DNA from: Baffinella frigidus
Taxonomy: Eukaryota; Cryptophyceae; Cryptomonadales; Baffinellaceae
Direction of reading: 5' to 3'
NCBI GenBank assembly: GCA_026770585.1
Contig: MU646340.1
Coordinates: 856,075-888,405 of the forward strand
Length of the DNA stretch: 32,331 bases
Made by a program: the position numbers and the translations under genes. Shown piece by piece: positions 9,942 through 20,557 of the stretch. The notes under the pieces were generated by a model. That model worked only from the letters and a program-made list of their open reading frames with translations. It searched no databases and had not been told where the DNA came from. How positions within the stretch are numbered: position 1 is the first letter of the stretch; the number at the start of each line of letters is the position of its first letter.

Positions 9942-11260
9942 CTACGACGGGAGCGGATTGGCGGGGGAGGCGGGGAAAGCGGGGGCGAGGAGCTTGATGG
10001 AAAAGAGAGTGTCCTCGTCCGCGGCGACGCCCGCGTCCTGCATTACCTTCATCACCTGCCATCAAGAGGTCACTCCTCAGGGGCGCGCACACGCGAACAA
10101 GAGAGGGCGCCCACGTCCGTTTGTCGCGTTTTTTCGTCACCACTTCAAACAACTTCAAACACAGCCTGCCTCCTGCATCGCACGAAATCGTTTCTTGTCA
10201 GGACCTGGTCTGGGACGAGCCCACCTCGGGCCGTTGGACCTGGGTCCTCACATCAGTCGCAGGGGCACGCACATTTACAGCACGCGGCGAGTGGGCGGTG
10301 ACCTCTTTTCGGCGTCACCACTTCAAACAAGGCATCTCTCTCTCTCTCTCTCTCTCAGGTGAGGCGCGATTCGCGAAGGGCCCCAGCAACCAGGCTGTCT
10401 GTGGTGCGCGCACTGCCCTCACGCCTCTCCCTGCACTCTCCTTGCACTCACGCCTATCCCTGCACTCTCACTCACGTCACGCCTCTCCCCGCACTGCCGC
10501 CCCTCAACGTTCCGCGGCTGTGCGGTGTAGTCAATACTCGTCGGTGTCCTTGCCCCCCCCCCGTTGTACCCTGTACCCTGTACCCTGTACCCTGCACCCT
10601 GCACCCTGCAACCTATACCCCAAACGCAGTGAAGGAGAAGGCTGGACCTCAAGGGCCTCGACATGGCGCTTCTGTCCCGTGAGCATCTCAAGAACGAGGT
10701 TGAAGGTTCGCGTGTCTCCCGGGACCGCGAGGCGCTGCATGCCCTTGTACACCTCCAGTGCCTTGTTCACCTCTCCCGACGCCCGGCAGCACGCGAGTAG
10801 CCCGTTGTACGCTTCCACTCTGCGGTTTGGGGTTTTGGGTTTGGGGGTTTGGGTTTTGGGTTTGGGTTTTGGGTTTGGGTTTGGGGGTTTGGGGTGGGGT
10901 TTGGGTTTAGGGTTTAGGGTGTAGGGCTTAGGGTTTAGGGTTTAGGGTTTGGGGTTTAGGGTTTAGGGTTTAGGGGTTGGGTTACCTTTTTTTTTTGAAG
11001 GTTCAGGGTTTAGGGTTTAGGGTTTAGGGTTACGGTTTAGGGTTTCTGGTTTCTGGTTTATGATTTATGATTTATGATTTATGGTTTAGGTTATATGGTT
11101 GGGTTTTAGGGCTCAGGGGTCAGGGTGGTCGAGTGAGCGTGAGAGCAAAATAGTGGAGGGAATGGCGGCCATTCGTTTCTTTCTGGCTCTAAAGGTTCTT
11201 AACCACAGAAACCAGGGGTCTGTCTTTCAGAAGACTTTCTGGCGGAGAGAGAGTTTCTGG

Positions 11261-11322
<62 letters not shown>

Positions 11323-14300
11323 CCAGGGGTGACGCCGGCCATGCGCATCTCAACCATGACCGAAATAGCGCGCTTGAGGTCCTTGCTCGCCTCGCAAGCC
11401 TTCATCAGACAGTTGAACGTGTTGAGCCCGACCGTCACGCCCCGCAGCTGCATCGTCCCGTACACCTGCCCTCACGGTGACCACTTTCAGAGTCCGACCG
11501 CCCTCAGAACCCGGTCACCTTCAGAGTCCAACCGCCCTCAGGTTCTAGACTTACAAGACCTTCACGGAAGGGAATACATTGTGGCGATGTTGGGTTCGAT
11601 GAGTGATAAACCACAGTTTTATCAGAGTTGCAGCGCCCGGCGCAGGGATCTGCGTGCAAGCGTCCCTGCAAGCAACACACGCGGTCCCACCAGTCCTAGC
11701 GCCTACCCTAGTCAACACCTTACATTCAACGACGCTGCACTCGAATAGTGAGAAGATCAGGGTTTAGGGTGTAGCGTTGAGGGCGTAGAGGTTCGGGTTT
11801 CGGGTTAAGGTGGTGCACCTCGAAGGCGCGGGACCACTGTCCCGCGTTGACGCACGCGCCCATCAGCGAGTTGTAGGTTCGCATCGAGGGTCGCACCCCT
11901 TGCTCTTTCAGATCCTCGAAGATCTCAAACGCCTCCAACACCTGCCGATCCCGCCCACTGTCCGATCAGGCTTTCTACCTCTGCCTCCGTCGCGTTAACT
12001 CATCTTTTTCACACCAAAAGTTGACAAATTTGTGCTGCATAATATGGAAATCAACTTCCGGTCTCCTGGTTTTGAGGAGACCAGATTGAATCAGGGAGAG
12101 CTCGGGTATGGCGGCGCCCGTGCGACCTGCCTGCTCGCGTCCCTGCGCCGCCCTCCCAAAGCCGTGTGGCAGCCTGTATAAAGCACCGAACATTCCGCCG
12201 TGCCAACCAGAATGAAAAACAGAGCGGTTGGTGGTTGGTGGTTGGTGGTTGGCCCGACAGCACGTGGTCGACTCCAGCCTGACTCAAGACTCCAGCCTGG
12301 CCAACTGGGTTGGTACGCGTGCTTGGTGGGTGGTGGGTGCACACGAATCCAGGCGCGACGAGCTCGAGAGAGGAGGGCCGTCACTTACTAGGGCTGGGCT
12401 CAGCTTGTGGGGTGGGGAGCTCATGCGAGAACGCACTCTACGACGGGCCCGCCTCGGGCGGAGAGAAGCCATTCGTAGACATCAGACATTTGGGCTGTTC
12501 CGGGAATTGGGCGACCTTGCCGGAGGAGTCGCAGGCGGCGAGGAGGACGTTGTAGGTGATCCTGTTGGGCGCCACGCCTTCCCTCTCCATCTCCTTGAAC
12601 AGTCCCAACGCCGCGGGCACGTCGTTTGCCACCTGCCACGTGTCCCGAGTTCAGGGGCTAGGGATGAGGGTTCCAAGGCTGCCCTCGACCACCTACCTCC
12701 GTTGACAACACCATCGATACCATCTGCCCTCCATCACCACCCTCCGCGTCACGCCACGCCCAACAGGTACGATTTATCTACCAAGGCGTTTGAAAAGGGG
12801 GGCGGGACAGGCCCCGGGATCTCTCTCACGCGCACAAGTGGGCGCGCGCGCGCGTGAGAGGTGCGGTACATGTGAGAGGGGTGCACGTAAGGTGCGGTGC
12901 TGGCGCTGCTTGTTCGGCAATCGGCAATATAATAACATTCTCTCTGCGGCGGGCGGGGCGCTGGCGGGGAGGAGTGTTGTGAGGTGTGGGATGTGCGACC
13001 TTGCAGGCGTGGATGAGCGCGGTGTACATGATCACATTCGGGTTCACTCCCTTCTCCCGCGCCTGTCGAGGGATCCAGCCGAGACCAGCCGTTATTCTCC
13101 GAGTGGAAAGACGTGACTCTGCTGGAGACGACCAAGGAAACTCACACGAAAGCCGTACGCACCACGAGGACGCACACAGATACACTCTCGGGAAGGAGTG
13201 GTGGCGCAGAAGGGGTGCGAGAGGCCAACGAACCACCTATCACAACCACATACATTTCCTGGTACAAACATTCTTGTTTCTGGAAACGTTTCTCTTGGCA
13301 ATCGGGCAAGTTTTGGTGGTGCAAGCGGTCTGGGAACCTGGTCCAAGACATCGAGGGCCTGCTGAAGCTGTCCCGCGTGACCGCACGAGTTGATCACCGC
13401 AGAGTACATGCGCACGTTCGCCTCCACCCCCGCCATCTCCATCCACTCCAGCACGTCGAGCGCCTGCCAAAAGTTGCCCCACGTCAAAAGTTGCGCCACG
13501 CAAAAAAGGTGAGCGTGCTGTTGCGCACGTGGTATGGTGACCCGGGGGTGTGGGATAGGGGCGGGCGGTGGGCAGGTCTGGCGGGAGCGCTCTCCCGGGG
13601 AGTGAACAGATTGCCGGAGACCCCTGGTACACATGTCTGGTCATCGCCAACGGATCAAGACAGTGCTTCAAACGGCCGCACACAGAGATCCCCCAAAATT
13701 ATCCCGCAGCACGCTCTGCAAGGGGGGCTGAGGCGGGACCTGCTCCCACTGGGCGGAGCGCTGGCAGACGGAGATGAGCGAGGTGAAGACCATCGGGTCC
13801 GCGGGCAGGCCGCGCTGCGTCAGTTGCAGGAATAGCTCGAACGCCGTCACCTGCAGGTTGCGAGCCCCACGGAGAATGTTGAGTCAGCCGCCCAGGGTCT
13901 GAACTAGCTGGTCTGCGACAGACAGGACCCAGTGATCGCACGGGTTTGCAATCAATGCCGTTGCACTGCCAGCGGGAAGGTGTTGCTGACGTCTATCCCC
14001 TGTATTTTTCAGGATCTGAACGATAGTGGCGTGTTCTTTCTGATCGCGATAGTGGCGTGTTCTTTTCAGCGCAATCTGCTCAAAATAATAGAGGCTTGGC
14101 GGGACCGAACGGTCGACGGGGCATCATCGTGGGGGTATGCACCAATGGGATATTCTACGGGTGTGCAATCAAACTAGAGGCGGAGCGAGACCCAGCGATC
14201 GCCGCGCCTCTGCTCTCATGATTCCATGGGGGCAAAATGCACTGCATGGTGTCATCCGACCACCCAAGATGGTAGGGCTGAGTACCGTGTAGTAACCCCC

Positions 14301-17300
14301 CCAGAATCTGGCTATATTGAAAGTGGTATATAAGTTGGCATTCTCCCCAGGGAAAAATCAAAATTTCGGAAAGTTGGTACAAATTGCGTGTGAAGTGTCT
14401 TGTTCTTCCAGGTGAGGCTTGGATTGCACTGTTGCGTGGGAGGTGGGATGGGGGACCCAGCGGTCGCCGTGGCGGCAGGCGGAGATGAGGGACGTGAAGG
14501 TCACGAGGTTCGCTGAGATCCCGTCCGCCTCCATCTCCGCGAACAACGCGAACGCCTCGTCCGCCTGCACTCATTCCCCCGCAACTCAGTTAATTGCGGG
14601 AAGGGTGGCCGCAGTTACGTGCGGAATGAGGCAGGGTCCGCTCGGCCCGGCGCACCACTATATCCTAACGGGGCTTGCTGCCCCCCGGAGAGTGCATCGG
14701 CGGACGATTTCAGGCACCCATGCTCCTTCGAAGCGGACGTACCTACATTCACCCGTCCGGACCTCAGCGTCTTCTTCTTCTTCCTTCGACTTCTTTCGTT
14801 ATTACTCTCGAGCCTGGAGATGAGTGACCCACACGTCTATGAGCGTGGGTCAACACCACACCCTGACGGGCCTGACAGGAAGAGATGCATCGGCGGGTAC
14901 GCCGAGCCCGGAGGGAAGCAAGACCTACTTCTGCCTCAGGAAAACTGGTGTCCTCAAAAGAGCAGACCGACAGTCGATTGCCCGGGTGTAAATCCGTCAA
15001 CGTTCGGCGTACACACGATCAGTCAACCCGACTGAGGTAGAGCTTGAAGGCTTGGATGCCATCACCCTCAACCCTCACACCTAACCCTGGCGAGAGAGGG
15101 GGACCTGTCCGGAGCGCTGGCACGCGGAGATGAGGGAGTTGTAGGTGATGACGTTGGGCTTGAGGCCTTCGTCCTTCATGCGCGCCAGCATCGCGATCGC
15201 TGTCGACCACTGCCGCGTCTTGTCGCACGTCGATATCACCTGCGTCAGGTTTTGCTTTTGGTTTGTTTGGGGTTCAGGGTTTGGGATTTGGGGTTTGGGG
15301 TTTGGGGTTTGGGGTTTGGGGTTTGGGGTTTAGGGTTCAGGGTTCAGGGTTTAGGGTTCAGAGTTTAGGGTTTGGGTTTTAGGGTTTCGGGTTTCGGGTT
15401 TCGGGTTTCGGGTTTCGGGTTTCGGGTTTAGGGCATGCACTACGGAGGCTCGTGCGGGGGGGGCGACCGTTAGGGTTCTGGGTTCCGGGTTTCGGGTTTC
15501 GAATTTAGGGCTAGGGTTTAGGGCAAGCACTACGTCGGCTCCTTGCGGGGGGCGGGACCGTGGAGTAAGTGATGACGTCCGGAGTGAGGTTGTAGAAGGG
15601 CATCTCGTCGAGCAGGTCGAGGCTCTCCTTCCACATCCCGGCAGCCATGCACACCCCCAGCAGCGCATTGAACGTCACCAGGTCCGGCTCCATGTTCGAG
15701 TCCCGCAGCTCCTGCGTGAGGGATATCCCTTTAGTGGCCAGCAGGCGCACACGCCCTACCGTAGGGCCACAGAACCTGCCTGGGACAACTTGGGGGTTGA
15801 ATTCGACACCCTGGCCACTTGAGGGATAGTTGCTTTGTTGAGGAAGTGCAGATGAGCACAGGGGGTAGCGCCGTTGGGTCATCGCGTTTCACGCGGGGAG
15901 GAGGGGCGCTGCGGCGTGGTGCTGCACAGCTCATCAGCGTGTTGTTTGAAAAGTCAACGCCTCTCTCTAGCTCATCACTCGCGTGAGCCTCCCCCCCCCC
16001 CCCGATACGAATAAATCATGGAACCTCGCCTGGCACCTCCCTACCCTGCCCCCACAGTCGCTGCGGCGCCCAGCACCTCGGCCGGATGTCTGCCCCGCCA
16101 AAACCCAGGACAGTGCTTCGGGGTGATGAGGTGCTTCGGGGTGATGCACCAAATGCATGGATGGTATCCCTTACGTGGCGAGCAGTCCCTTACGCTGTTA
16201 CTGCTGCCAATACGTAGGTGCCTGCGAACCTTCGTGGGCCATCACCGACTCGCTCACCACGTAAGGGGTACCTGAAAGAGATCGAAGGCTCTGGAGACCG
16301 GGCCCGAGCGCTGATACCCCCCCGCGAGGCCGAGCCCCGCCGCGGCCATGCGGCACACCGAGATCAGCGCGTTGTACACGTACGTGTTCGCCTCCACCCC
16401 GTGGTCCTGCGTGGGAGGGGGGGGTAGCGATTCATCGTCGGGCGCACCCAGCAGAGTGGGGTGATGCGAATCGAAGAGAGAGGGAGGCGCGTCTGCAGAC
16501 GCGCTGGACCACTGGCCTCGCTGGAGGGGTACATGCATCCAGACACTCACTGGTCGGAGCAGAGTACACGGAAGGACCCCACGTTTTTGGCGGCCACAGC
16601 AACGCGCTGCGTGCGCCGTGAATCTGATTCTCGCGGGTTTCCTAGCTATGCCTCAGTCGGGTCGACAGATCGTTTTCACACCAAACGTTGACGGATTTGT
16701 CACGCACACCAGGGGAATCAACCCCCATTCTCCTCATTTTGTGGAGCCATATTAGCTCAGGCAGAGGTAGTTTTCAGGGGCTGACCTCAAACTCGTCGCG
16801 AACGCGAAAGGCTGCCTCCGGCCGGCCGCACCGCTCGCATACCGACACCTGACCATCCCTCGTTTGTTGAGTGACCACCGCTCGCACACTCAAGACCTCA
16901 TCACCACTCGGGGAGGTGAGTGACCATCAGGAGACATGCACGGCAGAGACGGGCAGGTGTCAGCCCGGGCAAGTGTCTTGTCGAGGGAAAGCGATTGGAC
17001 GGAGTCACGTGGGAGTGCTTGGGAAGCATACCATTCAAGATCCAGGCGGGGCACGGGCATCAAAGGCGGGAGAAGAAAAGGGCGTCCTGTAGGCTGAAGC
17101 GGGTAATTCCTATACACTAATCATGATGACTCAAAATTTTCCGGGTGCGCATGTGCTGAAGAAGGAGGCTGCGGAGTGGAGGACAGGGCAGGCGCACGAG
17201 GGTAGGACAGGGGGGGAGTACCAGGGTGGCGTAGGTGAAGACATCCCCGTAGAGCCCATCTGCCAGCATCCGCTCCCGAACCTGATGCACGCCACCCATC

Positions 17301-19618
17301 TACCGGGTAAGTCAACAATCCTTAGGACCCTACTGTAGGCAAAACCGTAGGGACGTTTAATTCATCGCGCACCAGACGGACCCTGAAATCTGTGCATTTA
17401 GGAGCGGTTCGGTGCGATACGACAGGGAGGAAGGACAGGGATTCGCAAGGACCCGTGGCAGCAGGCACCACAGCAGCCCAGAGCGCACGCCCAGGAGAAT
17501 CACGAGTAAAGCACCCTCTCCAAGCGACTGAGCCGCTCCCAGAGAATCAAATCACTCGACTCAGGCTGAAAGAAGAAGAGAAGAACACGACTCAGGAGCT
17601 CCAACAGAATCGCCTGAGCCGCGAGAGGTGCAGAAGAAAACACAGGGGGGGGGAGGGACCCGCTCGTGGGCGTCCCAGTCAGCAGCGCGCTGGCATGCCG
17701 AGAGCGCGGTGTTGTACGAGATCAGGTCGGGTGCCACCCCCCGCTCCGCCATGGTGTCCAGCAGCATCAGCACTCGATCCACCTGCTCACGCTCCGCCGT
17801 CAGCACTCGCTTCACCTGCCCCGGACACGCCCACCGGTTGGCGGTGCCGGACGCCACTCTCTTCGCAGAAAGCGTTCCAGGTGGCTCCTGAACCGCTCGC
17901 TCTCTCGAGCATCGCCTGTCCGGGGTGTCGGAGCGGGCCCGGGCGCGCCACTGCACGCACGGCAGCAGGGGCACCACCCGCACCGAGAAGCCTCCCCCCT
18001 GCGGTGCACCACCGTCCTCTGCACACGGAGACTACCACCCAGCAGGGAGGCGGGCGGCACCTCAGCATCGTAGCGGAGTGAGGAGAGGACGGTGTTGTAC
18101 GTGAGGAGGTCAGGCTCGACGCCATCGGCGGCCATCTGCTGCAGGGTGGTGAGCGCCACCTGCCACTCGCCCGCCGTGGCCAGCGCGCGGATGTACGCGT
18201 TGTAGTGGAACACCGAGGCCCCGCTCTTCTGCTTCAGGGGTTAGGGGTTAGGGGTTAGGGTTTATGGTTAAGGGTTTAAAGAGGGGGGCGTCACGTGTCT
18301 GGGGCGCGTGATTCGTCCACGCCCCTGCCCCTGCCTTGCTAGCTCGCTAGCACGGCACCTGAGAGGCTGCTACGCACAGGAACGCACGGGTGGCTACTTC
18401 GAAGATGTTTGGTGGCCATGCTTTCTGTGGAGCTGCACGCACCCGATGCTTCGGTCGGGTGCGTGAAGCAACGTGAGGGACCCGCACTGAGGGTGGGGTT
18501 GAGTGGGGAGGGGAGGGGCGAGACGCTGTTAGTGCGGACGTAGTTGAGCACGTGCATGGCCAGCTTCGTGCGGCGGCGCTGCCCCATCTCCGAGATGAGC
18601 CGCGTGTACCCCTTGGCAGTGAGAGGGGTGTTTGCGAGAGTCTCGCGCACTGCGTCGCCCTCGCGCCCGCGCACCGCCCGCACTGCCGTCAGCATCGACG
18701 CCGTCACCTGCGAGCCAAATCAAAGTGAGCGCCGCTCGAGGCGATTTGAAGCTCTGCTCCGAGCCAGGCGCGAAATGCGAAACGCAGAGCATCTGCCAAC
18801 CAGCCTTTGGTCGCCTTTGGCTCGTGGCCGCAAGACGTCTGCACAGGCGCTGCAAGCGAGAGATGGTCCGGGGTGGAGGTTCCTGCAAGGAGAGGGCGGA
18901 GAGGGGTGGTGGGTGGCACCTCCTTGACAGACGCAGTGGTCCCGTCGCTTCCGCGCACCCCCCCACGTCGAGCATCCGACGTCCCTGGCGCAGACACCCT
19001 GTAACCTCCCCGCCCCCCCCCGCCCCTTGCGCCACCTCCAACTCCACGCATGCCATTTCTGCCGTCGCGTCCAGTCGAACGTTCCGACAGCCGCCTTTCG
19101 GACGCGCGCTTCTCCCCTGCATGAATCGAGCCTTCGGAGAGGCTGCCCAGCCTGCCTTCTCCTCTTGACCACCCAGCGACAGGTTCGGCCGGCGCCGTCT
19201 TTGAGACGTAATCCTGGCTCATCTGCTCCCAAGATGCCTCTTGCTCCCAAGAATTCTCGGAGACGTAATCCTGGCTCATCTGCCCTCCGTCACGCCCTTG
19301 CGCTGCATCCAGGGCCGGGAGGGAGCATCTTCGTCTAACTCCCCCGCAATTCATCCGCCCCGGCCCCCATTCTGGTCGAGAGCCGTCATTGCCAGCTAGC
19401 AGCAGCATCGAAACAGCACCGAGCGGCGGCAATTTCCCCAGACGTGGCGGGGCTGACGAAGCCGCGAGACCCGCTCGCCCGCCCGTCAGCCACAGGCCGC
19501 CCGGCCTCCGGCATGCACCGAACGTGCCAGGAGTGAAGGCGCAGGCGGGTGCTGACAACGACACCAGCAAGGCCAGCACGCGAGTGTGGCCGCTTCGCCG
19601 CCGCCTGGGCGATGCCAT
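9942..19618 (-). CDS. Pentatricopeptide repeat (PPR) protein, P-class, probably plastid-targeted
   Basis: Eighteen exons give 942 residues: 19618-18920, 18707-18525, 18228-18061, 17815-17660, 17281-17222, 16848-16786, 16406-16272, 15711-15559, 15239-15105, 14564-14457, 13850-13740, 13463-13338, 13062-13000, 12632-12516, 11941-11819, 11465-11323, 10819-10648 and 10055-9942. All introns are GT-AG, and all are phase 0 except intron 16 (phase 2). The joined protein reads as about 18 contiguous PPR motifs, mostly exactly 35 residues even when an intron splits them (e.g. VITYNSLISACQRSGQ then ADEAFALFAEMEADGISAN), which strongly supports the junctions. The motif with an insert (AAGLGLAGGYQRSG) and one longer motif are exceptions. 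There is no C-terminal E/DYW or SMR domain. The first ~230 residues are low complexity after a signal-like segment (LALLVSLSAPACA) followed by FTPGTF, the Phe-start transit pattern of red complex plastids. PPR proteins bind single-stranded organelle RNA and control its processing, stability or translation; the target here is unknown. Confidence 0.9.
10333..10358. repeat. (TC)n microsatellite in PPR intron 17
   Basis: About 12 TC units on + lie within the intron between the last two PPR exons. Nearby, 10567-10620 holds a short CCCTGTA/CCCTGCA heptamer run, the C-rich strand here being antisense to the gene. Confidence 0.8.
10820..11110 (-). repeat. Telomere-like repeat in PPR intron 16 (C-rich in the sense strand)
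   Basis: On + this reads GGGTTTGGG, GGGTTTA and GGTTTAT variants. In the gene's sense strand it is CCCTAAA-type and ends a few bases before the acceptor of exon 17 (CCCCAAACCGCAG/A). The array is about 290 bp, with the purest TTTAGGG units at 10905-10970. Confidence 0.88.
11264..11320. repeat. (GA)n microsatellite abutting the exon 16 donor
   Basis: About 28 uninterrupted GA units on + end directly at the 5' splice site of PPR intron 16. In sense orientation the intron begins GTAC and then (TC)n. The tract reaches the donor within four bases. Confidence 0.88.
11758..11818 (-). repeat. Short telomere-like tract at the donor of PPR intron 15
   Basis: In sense orientation the intron begins GTGCACCACCTTAACCCG and continues with CCGAAACCC- and CCCTAAA-type units. 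The C-rich strand is again sense. Confidence 0.7.
11975..12103. mobile_element. Intronic MITE, copy in PPR intron 14
   Basis: It begins CTACCTCTGCCTCCGTCGCG and contains the family core CACACCAAAAGTTGAC near 12010 followed by GGAAATCAAC. It ends near GAATCAGGGAGAGCTC. The right terminal repeat is eroded and no target duplication is visible. The left end sits about 33 bp from exon 15's acceptor boundary. Confidence 0.75.
12226..12253. repeat. Short G/T-rich tandem repeat in PPR intron 14
   Basis: Four near-perfect copies of GGTTGGT occur in a row. A looser TGGTGGG run follows at about 12322-12340. Four G-runs on + would be antisense to the PPR transcript. Confidence 0.6.
14021..14067. repeat. 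Two-copy tandem repeat in PPR intron 10
   Basis: CGATAGTGGCGTGTTCTTT occurs twice with an offset of about 25 bp inside the 606-bp intron between exons 10 and 11. No other structure was recognised in that intron. Confidence 0.6.
14925..15042. mobile_element. Intronic MITE, copy in PPR intron 9
   Basis: It starts CTACTTCTGCCTCAG and ends near CAACCCGACTGAGGTAG, carrying the reverse-oriented family core AAATCCGTCAACGTTCGGCG. The orientation matches the copy at 30818-30947. No convincing target duplication was seen. A short CCCTCAACCCTCACACC remnant lies next to it at 15064-15090. Confidence 0.78.
15245..15540 (-). repeat. Telomere-like repeat in PPR intron 8 (C-rich in sense)
   Basis: On + there are runs of GGGTTTG (about 15280-15330), then GGGTTCA/GGGTTTA, then about six GGGTTTC units (15378-15430). 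A unique GC-rich insert near 15436-15475 interrupts it. It spans most of the 319-bp intron between exons 8 and 9. Confidence 0.85.
15724..15828. mobile_element. Small terminal-inverted-repeat element in PPR intron 7
   Basis: The left end 15724-15741 (TATCCCTTTAGTGGCCAG) and right end 15811-15828 (CTGGCCACTTGAGGGATA) are inverted repeats matching at 16 of 18 positions, bounding a 105-bp unit. It lies 12 bp from the 3' splice site of exon 8, so one terminal repeat occupies the normal pyrimidine-tract/branch region. No clear target duplication was found. Confidence 0.55.
16642..16770. mobile_element. Intronic MITE, copy in PPR intron 6
   Basis: It begins CTAGCTATGCCTCAGTCGGG and ends AGCTCAGGCAGAGGTAG, giving clear terminal inverted repeats of the CTACCTCTGCCTCAG type. 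The core CACACCAAACGTTGACGGAT is well preserved. The flanks GTTTC and TTTTC form a near-perfect 5-bp target duplication. The element ends 15 bp before exon 6's donor boundary. Confidence 0.85.
18232..18275 (-). repeat. Short telomere-like tract next to the exon 3 acceptor (PPR intron 2)
   Basis: On + it is GGGGTTAGGGGTTAGGGGTT followed by GGTTTATGG-type units. In sense it is CCCCTAACCCCTAA ending CCCTGAAGCAG at the acceptor, so the repeat supplies the pyrimidine-rich 3' end of the intron. Confidence 0.75.
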
Positions 19619-20557
19619 GGTTTGCGCTGAAGGTGCTGCTCGAAGCCTCCTCAGAGCAGCACGATCTTCGCCCCCTCCCTGTCTCCCTCTGGACTCTCGC
19701 TCCACAAACCAACCCTTGGGACGATCCAAATGGAGGATGTGGCTTGAGCCATTTCCAGACAGTTTCGATCGATTTTCGAGAAGTTCGCCTCAAAAATACA
19801 TCAAACCACAAATCCCAATCTGCTTTTGTTCCAGCCTTGGAGGCCTTTCCGACGTCAGTTTGGGTCAGGAGACGGGAAGACAAGAGCCTCGGTCGCTACA
19901 GTCGGCAGCGCAGGCCTGAGGTGCGCACGACACGACCATCCTCACATAATCTTGGTGCTGCGAGTGAAGAACAGGCTGGATCCTGGGCCAAGTGTGCAAC
20001 TAAGGAGAATCTGCTCTCTCCTCCTGAGCAGCCCACGGAGTCAAGTCGTGAGAGCTGCTCTAGCCGAGAGAACGTGCTGCACAGAGGAAGCGGTTTTGGG
20101 GCGCAGTGAGCTAGAGCGAGCATCGCGTGAATAGCGATGCTGGAGCGCAGAGAGCGATAGCTGCACTGTTAGTGGTACCCAACGCGAAGCCAAGGGCGCG
20201 GTGAGCTAGAGCGAGCATTAGCGATGCTGGAGCGCAGAAACCATCCCTACCCCAGCCGCCAGCCCACCCGACCCCATCTCGGAGCGACCAGCGAATCTGC
20301 CCTGCCCCTGCGACTGATCTTCCGAGAAAGCACATTGCTCTCTGAAAGCATTGGTCCCAGGAAAGCAAATTGCTCCATCACACAGAGACACAATGCCTGT
20401 CGTCCAGACGACATGTCCCGGACCACGACACCCGAAATCGCTGACGACGCCGACTGAACCCTCCAGATTCGGCCTTACAAACAGGGAAGGGCTTTTACTT
20501 TGGCTTGGTCGACAGGACGGTGTGTCTCTCTCTCAGGACTTTCTCCACACGCAGGGG
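19619..20557. other. Divergent intergenic region between the PPR and thioesterase-like genes
   Basis: This 939-bp spacer separates two divergent start codons and should contain both promoters and leaders. I recognise no TATA box and no coding region. The only conspicuous structure is the duplicated block at 20101-20237. Confidence 0.5.
20101..20237. repeat. Duplicated ~45-bp motif with internal inverted symmetry
   Basis: GTGAGCTAGAGCGAGCAT then AGCGATGCTGGAGCGCAG occurs at 20101-20150 and again at 20196-20237; the first copy has 8 extra bases in its centre. Each copy contains GAGCGAGCATCGC-like and GCGATGCTGGAGC-like halves that can pair. Confidence 0.7.

Noticed and set aside
10567-10620. 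CCCTGTA/CCCTGCA run as a counterexample to the strand bias
   Set aside because: It is only about 50 bp and made of different heptamers. I record it as a minor exception and do not treat it as overturning the pattern of the long arrays.
17392-18081. Forward open frame of about 229 codons
   Set aside because: It is antisense to PPR exons 3-4 and the intron between them, low complexity with no motif; the reverse strand gives clear PPR motifs.
19549-20109. Forward open frames upstream of the thioesterase-like gene
   Set aside because: The first part overlaps the PPR N-terminal exon in antisense and the rest has no domain. A leader exon of the forward gene cannot be excluded but has no support.
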